A stretch of DNA of 10,180 bases from Anaerolineales bacterium UBA4826 (lineage in GTDB: Bacteria > Chloroflexota > Anaerolineae > UBA4142). Positions 7,332 through 10,180 of the stretch are shown here, one piece after another (positions within the stretch are counted from its first letter, which is position 1; every line of letters begins with the position of its first letter). Below the pieces are notes generated by a model, which was not told the DNA's origin, ran no database searches, and was given only the letters and a program-made list of their open reading frames with translations. A program made the translations under genes and the position numbers. The DNA is taken from contig DHFK01000243.1 in NCBI GenBank assembly GCA_002400365.1, positions 1-10,180 of the forward strand, read 5' to 3'.

Positions 7332-7360
7332 ATTATACAACCTGGCAATATCACGTGCAA
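7332..7360 (-). promoter_or_regulatory. Sigma70-type promoter of the RHH-HNH-YhhN unit
   Basis: On the minus strand, TTGCAC (7360-7355) is followed after 17 bp by a perfect TATAAT (7337-7332). Transcription would begin near 7325. The -35 match is weak but spacing and -10 are ideal. The gene unit therefore has its own transcription within the fdh cluster and may also drive the downstream second nuoF. Confidence 0.68.
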
Positions 7361-7393
7361 CCCCAATCTACATCCCTCCGCGCTCATTCGCCA

Positions 7394-7798
7394 TCAGCGG
7401 TCGGCGTTCAGTATCTCTGCCACCCGCTCCGCCGTCACGTTGCCGTATACGTCGTCGTCCACCATCATCACCGGACCCACGCCGCAGACGCCGATACAAC
7501 TCGTCATCTCGAACGTCCAGCGCCCATCGGCGGAGGTTTGCCCTGGCTCCAATCCGAGCGCCGCGCGAATCGCGTCGAAGACCGCGCGCCCGCCGGCAAC
7601 GTGGCACGGCGCGTCCTCGCAAAAGCGGACGACATGCGCGCCGCGCGGCTTGTCGCTGAATAGAGAGTAAAACGTCGCCGCGCCGAAAACTCGCGCGGGC
7701 GGCAGGCGCAATTCCTTCGCCAACTGTTCCACTTGCGCCCGCGGGATGTAGCCGAAGCGTTTGTTGATTTCAGTCAGTCGCGCGACAATGTCGTCCAT
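7394..7798 (-). CDS. nuoE: Short NuoE/HndA-type [2Fe-2S] subunit
   Basis: Thioredoxin-fold [2Fe-2S] electron-transfer protein that docks on NuoF in NADH dehydrogenases, NAD-linked hydrogenases and formate dehydrogenases. At 134 residues it is shorter than the usual roughly 150-170; an N-terminal helical portion is reduced. The helical domain (INKRFGYIPRAQVEQLAKELRLPPARVFGAATFYSLF) and all four cluster ligands are present: C60-EDAP-C65 and C101-IGV-C105. The start cannot be moved upstream because an in-frame TGA lies two codons before ATG 7798. It is 86 nt downstream of nuoF1, with repeat array R2 between. It probably pairs with NuoF1 and/or NuoF2 in the same complex. Confidence 0.93.
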   Translation of the reverse strand: MDDIVARLTEINKRFGYIPRAQVEQLAKELRLPPARVFGAATFYSLFSDKPRGAHVVRFCEDAPCHVAGGRAVFDAIRAALGLEPGQTSADGRWTFEMTSCIGVCGVGPVMMVDDDVYGNVTAERVAEILNADR

Positions 7799-7896
7799 TC
7801 GTCATCCAGTCTACTAGTCGCATAGTCGAATAGTCAATTTGCAGCACCACGACCATCCGACTATGAGACCATTCGACTACAAGACTATTCGACTAC
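7799..7896. repeat. Octamer repeat array R2 with 13-bp inverted repeat
   Basis: TAGTCGCATAGTCGAATAGTC (7815-7835, first half shown by period) repeats at 8 bp. The arm 7823-7835 is perfectly complementary to 7883-7895. Between them are further decayed copies (GACCATCCGACTATGAGACC). The right arm encodes the last codons and TAG stop of the first NuoF. It fills the whole gap to nuoE. Confidence 0.82.
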
Positions 7897-9669
7897 AATA
7901 GTATCAAACTTGCACACTGTCATACAAATTCCGCAGCGCTCGCACAAGTCCGTGTTGATGACGTGCACCTTTTGCTTTTCGCCGGTGATCGCCTTCGACG
8001 GGCAGTTGCGCGCGCAGACCATGCAGCCGGGGCAGGTATCGAGAATGCGATAGGTGATGAGCCCCTTGCACACTTTGGCGGGACAACGTTTTTCTTTGAT
8101 GTGCGCTTCGTATTCCGCGCGAAAATGTTTGATCGTCGTGAGAATTGGATTTGGCGCGCCCTGCCCCAAGCCGCACAAACTGCCGGCGAGGATATACTTC
8201 GACAAACGTTCCAGTTGTTCGATGTCGCCCTCTTCGCCGTCGCCCGCGCAGATGCGCTGCAGGATTTCGAGAATGCGCCGCGTCCCGATGCGGCACGGTA
8301 CGCACTTGCCGCAACTTTCGTCCTGGATGAAATCCATGAAGAATCGGGCGATGTCCACCATGCACGTCGTGTCGTCCATCACAACCAAGCCGCCCGAGCC
8401 CATGATCGAGCCGAGCGCACCGAGGTTTTCGTAATCGAGCGGCGTGTCGAGGAGATGTTCGGGGATGCAACCGCCCATCGGCCCGCCGGTTTGAATCGCT
8501 TTGAACCCTTTGCCATCTTTGATGCCGCCTGCGACGTCGAAGACAACTTCGCGCAGCGTGATCCCGAGCGGCACTTCGATTAGCCCAGTGCGCACGACGT
8601 CGCCCGCGAGCGTGAATGTTTTCGTCCCCTTGGTTTTCTCCGTGCCGATTTGCGCGAACCACGCCGCGCCATGGCGAATGATGTTCGGTACGTTCGCGAG
8701 CGTCTCGACATTGTTGATGATCGTCGGCTTGCCCCACAAGCCCGCGACGGCGGGAAAAGGCGGACGCGGACGCGGCTCGCCGCGCCTCCCTTCGATGGAC
8801 GCCATCAGCGCGGTCTCTTCGCCGCAGACGAACGCGCCCGCGCCGATGCGCAGTTCGACGTCGAAATCGAATCCGGTACCCAAGATATTCTTGCCAAAGA
8901 AGCCAAACTCGCGCGCCTGCCGCAGCGCGATCTTGAGCGTCCGCACCGCGATCGGATATTCGGCGCGGCAGTAGATGTAACCCTGATGCGCGCCGAATGC
9001 ATAGCCGGCGATAATCATGCCTTCGAGCACCGAATGGGGATCGCCTTCCAACACGCGGCGATTCATGAACGCGCCGGGGTCGCCTTCGTCGGCGTTGCAG
9101 ATAATGTATTTCACATCCGATTTCTGCGCGGCGGCGAACTCCCATTTTTTGCCGGTCGGGAAGCCGGCGCCGCCGCGTCCACGCAAGCCCGATTGCAAGA
9201 CTTGGTCAATGACCTGGCGCGGCGTCATTTGGAGCAGCGCTTTGGCGAGCGCGGCGTAGCCGTCGTCCGCGATATAGTCCTCGATATTTTCCGGGTCAAT
9301 CACGCCGCAGCGCGCCATGATGATACGGATTTCTTTCGCGGTCGGCGCGCGCAGTTCCTCGTCCTTGCGCGCTTCGCCGGTGAATAGGTATTTCTTGGCG
9401 ACGCGTCCTTTGAGCAAATGCTCGTTGACGATTTCGGTCACCGCGGCGGGCGTCAGGTTGATGTACGTGACGCCTTCGGGATAGACGACGATCTCGGGTC
9501 CCGTGTGGCAGTGCCCCAGCCGCGACGTTTCGAGGAGGTTCACTTCATCGCGCAAGCCGTGCGCGTCGAGTTCGCGCAGTAGCGCCTCTTCGATATCGTT
9601 TGCGCCTTTGGCGAGACATTCCGGGTCTTGGCAGAGCAGAATATGCGAGCGATAAAATTCGTCGGGCAT
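7885..9669 (-). CDS. nuoF: NuoF/HndC-type NADH-binding flavoprotein with C-terminal ferredoxin domain
   Basis: 594-residue soluble flavoprotein that exchanges electrons between NAD(P)H and Fe-S chains in hydrogenase- or formate dehydrogenase-linked complexes. Domains: an N-terminal thioredoxin-like [2Fe-2S] domain (C13, C18, C54, with Arg50 at the usual position of the fourth cysteine); the FMN/NADH core (GRGGAGFPTGKKW, CNADEGDPGAFMNRR, CGEETALMASIEGRRGEPR); the [4Fe-4S] site C453/456/459 and C499; and a C-terminal 2x[4Fe-4S] ferredoxin (C546/549/552/556 and C576/579/582/586). This layout matches HndC/HymB-type subunits of electron-bifurcating enzymes. The start is taken at ATG 9669, with GAGG at 9675-9678 at a good 5 nt spacing; GTG 9675 and ATG 9672 are upstream in frame but sit on the ribosome binding site. 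The final codons and TAG lie in repeat array R2. Confidence 0.95.
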   Translation of the reverse strand: MPDEFYRSHILLCQDPECLAKGANDIEEALLRELDAHGLRDEVNLLETSRLGHCHTGPEIVVYPEGVTYINLTPAAVTEIVNEHLLKGRVAKKYLFTGEARKDEELRAPTAKEIRIIMARCGVIDPENIEDYIADDGYAALAKALLQMTPRQVIDQVLQSGLRGRGGAGFPTGKKWEFAAAQKSDVKYIICNADEGDPGAFMNRRVLEGDPHSVLEGMIIAGYAFGAHQGYIYCRAEYPIAVRTLKIALRQAREFGFFGKNILGTGFDFDVELRIGAGAFVCGEETALMASIEGRRGEPRPRPPFPAVAGLWGKPTIINNVETLANVPNIIRHGAAWFAQIGTEKTKGTKTFTLAGDVVRTGLIEVPLGITLREVVFDVAGGIKDGKGFKAIQTGGPMGGCIPEHLLDTPLDYENLGALGSIMGSGGLVVMDDTTCMVDIARFFMDFIQDESCGKCVPCRIGTRRILEILQRICAGDGEEGDIEQLERLSKYILAGSLCGLGQGAPNPILTTIKHFRAEYEAHIKEKRCPAKVCKGLITYRILDTCPGCMVCARNCPSKAITGEKQKVHVINTDLCERCGICMTVCKFDTIVVE

Positions 9670-9675
9670 CATCAC

Positions 9676-9767
9676 CTCAGTTCAGTCGTCTAGTCGTCTG
9701 GTCTGATAGTCGAATAGTCGCACTCTTGCAGTCACTGACTACATGACTATCCGACTATGCGACTATC
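9676..9767. repeat. Octamer repeat array R3 with 16-bp inverted repeat
   Basis: GATAGTCGAATAGTCG (9705-9720) is complementary to CGACTATGCGACTATC (9752-9767) with one mismatch in 16; the loop is 31 nt. Related copies (CAGTCGTCTAGTCGTC) extend left to about 9683. The array fills the gap between the HndB-like gene and nuoF1 and encodes the last residues and TAG stop of the HndB-like protein. Confidence 0.82.
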
Positions 9768-10125
9768 GGACTATCATCCATTCCTTGATCGGCTTGCCAC
9801 CCCCCACATGCTCGGCAACGATCGCGCGCGCGCGTTCGGGCGTGACCTTGCCATACGTCACTTTGGCGTCGCCGATTTGCACGTCCACAATCGGCTCGAA
9901 CTCGCACAAGCCGATGCAGCCGGTCTGCGTGACCAGCACGCCGGCGATATCGTCTTTCTCGATCGCGTCGAGAATCGCCTTCATCGTATCGCGCGCGCCC
10001 GCGGCGATGCCGCACGTTCCCATCGCAACGGTAATGTGCGCGCGTGCGCTCGCGTTGCGAATCGCGCGCTTGGCAAGCGCTTGCTCTTTGATTTTCTTCA
10101 GGTCGTCCAGTGATTTGACGGGCAT
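9763..10125 (-). CDS. hndB: HndB-like [2Fe-2S] ferredoxin-domain protein
   Basis: 120-residue thioredoxin-like ferredoxin of the type found beside NuoE/NuoF in NADP-reducing hydrogenases (HndB) and related formate dehydrogenases. Seen: a Lys-rich N-terminal helix (SLDDLKKIKEQALAKR); GTCGIAAGA with C38; and TGCIGLCEFEPIVDV with C70 and C74. These are the only three cysteines in the protein. From memory this family keeps the GTCGIAAGA form, so the fourth ligand is unclear. It should shuttle electrons within the complex or act as a docking subunit. The ATG at 10125 has GGAG 6-7 nt upstream. It is the first gene of the cluster visible here. Its C-terminal M-I-V-R plus TAG is encoded by repeat array R3. 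Confidence 0.88.
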   Translation of the reverse strand: MPVKSLDDLKKIKEQALAKRAIRNASARAHITVAMGTCGIAAGARDTMKAILDAIEKDDIAGVLVTQTGCIGLCEFEPIVDVQIGDAKVTYGKVTPERARAIVAEHVGGGKPIKEWMIVR

Positions 10126-10134
10126 GACAACTCC

Positions 10135-10180
10135 ATTTCAGATTTCAAATTTCAGATTGCAGATTGAAAAATCTGAAATC
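10135..10180. repeat. CAGATTT/CAGATTG-type repeat with hairpin upstream of the HndB-like gene
   Basis: Short units near CAGATTT recur at roughly 7 bp spacing. ATTTCAGATT (10149-10158) is perfectly complementary to AATCTGAAAT (10170-10179), with an 11 nt loop. It is unrelated in sequence to the AGTCG octamers and is cut by the window edge. It could lie in the leader of the cluster transcript. Confidence 0.65.

Noticed and set aside
7904..9145. A 413-residue ORF on the minus strand inside nuoF1
   Set aside because: It is an alternative frame of the true nuoF with Arg-rich, low-complexity translation.

Overview
The window is GC-rich bacterial DNA dominated by a minus-strand gene cluster for a soluble, NAD(P)-linked, probably electron-confurcating or bifurcating formate dehydrogenase. 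Short 7-8 bp repeats fill the gaps between genes, and one copy sits inside a coding sequence. From memory, this combination with HndB/NuoE/NuoF-type diaphorase genes suggests an anaerobic Chloroflexota (Anaerolineae-like) genome. That assignment is an inference from style, not a marker-based call.

Transcription order, right to left: an HndB-like [2Fe-2S] ferredoxin (10125-9763); a full-length NuoF/HndC flavoprotein with a C-terminal 2x[4Fe-4S] domain (9669-7885); a short NuoE/HndA (7798-7394); a three-gene accessory unit with its own promoter, made of a possible ribbon-helix-helix protein, an HNH nuclease and a YhhN-family membrane protein (7311-5761); a second, trimmed NuoF paralogue (5697-4009); and the formate dehydrogenase catalytic subunit FdhA (2327 to beyond the left edge). 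A plus-strand restriction-modification pair (2454-3993) lies between the second nuoF and fdhA, oriented against the cluster.

The key annotation point is in fdhA. The reading frame meets an in-frame TGA at 1260-1262 and continues open to the left edge. The TGA sits where formate dehydrogenases carry the molybdenum- or tungsten-ligating selenocysteine (CARL-Sec-H). It is followed at the expected distance by a bacterial SECIS-type hairpin with a GGUCU loop. The gene is therefore one selenoprotein, not a truncated ORF or pseudogene.

Working model: FdhA oxidises formate (or reduces CO2) at a Mo/W-bis-pterin centre and passes electrons along its NuoG-like N-terminal clusters. NuoE and NuoF (FMN, Fe-S) exchange them with NAD(P)H, and the ferredoxin-like domains of NuoF1 and HndB may provide a second carrier. 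Two accessory cassettes (the HNH/YhhN unit and the R-M unit) interrupt this cluster. Octamer repeats around AGTCGMAT occupy three gaps, form long inverted repeats, and supply the TAG stop codon of three different genes in the same phase.
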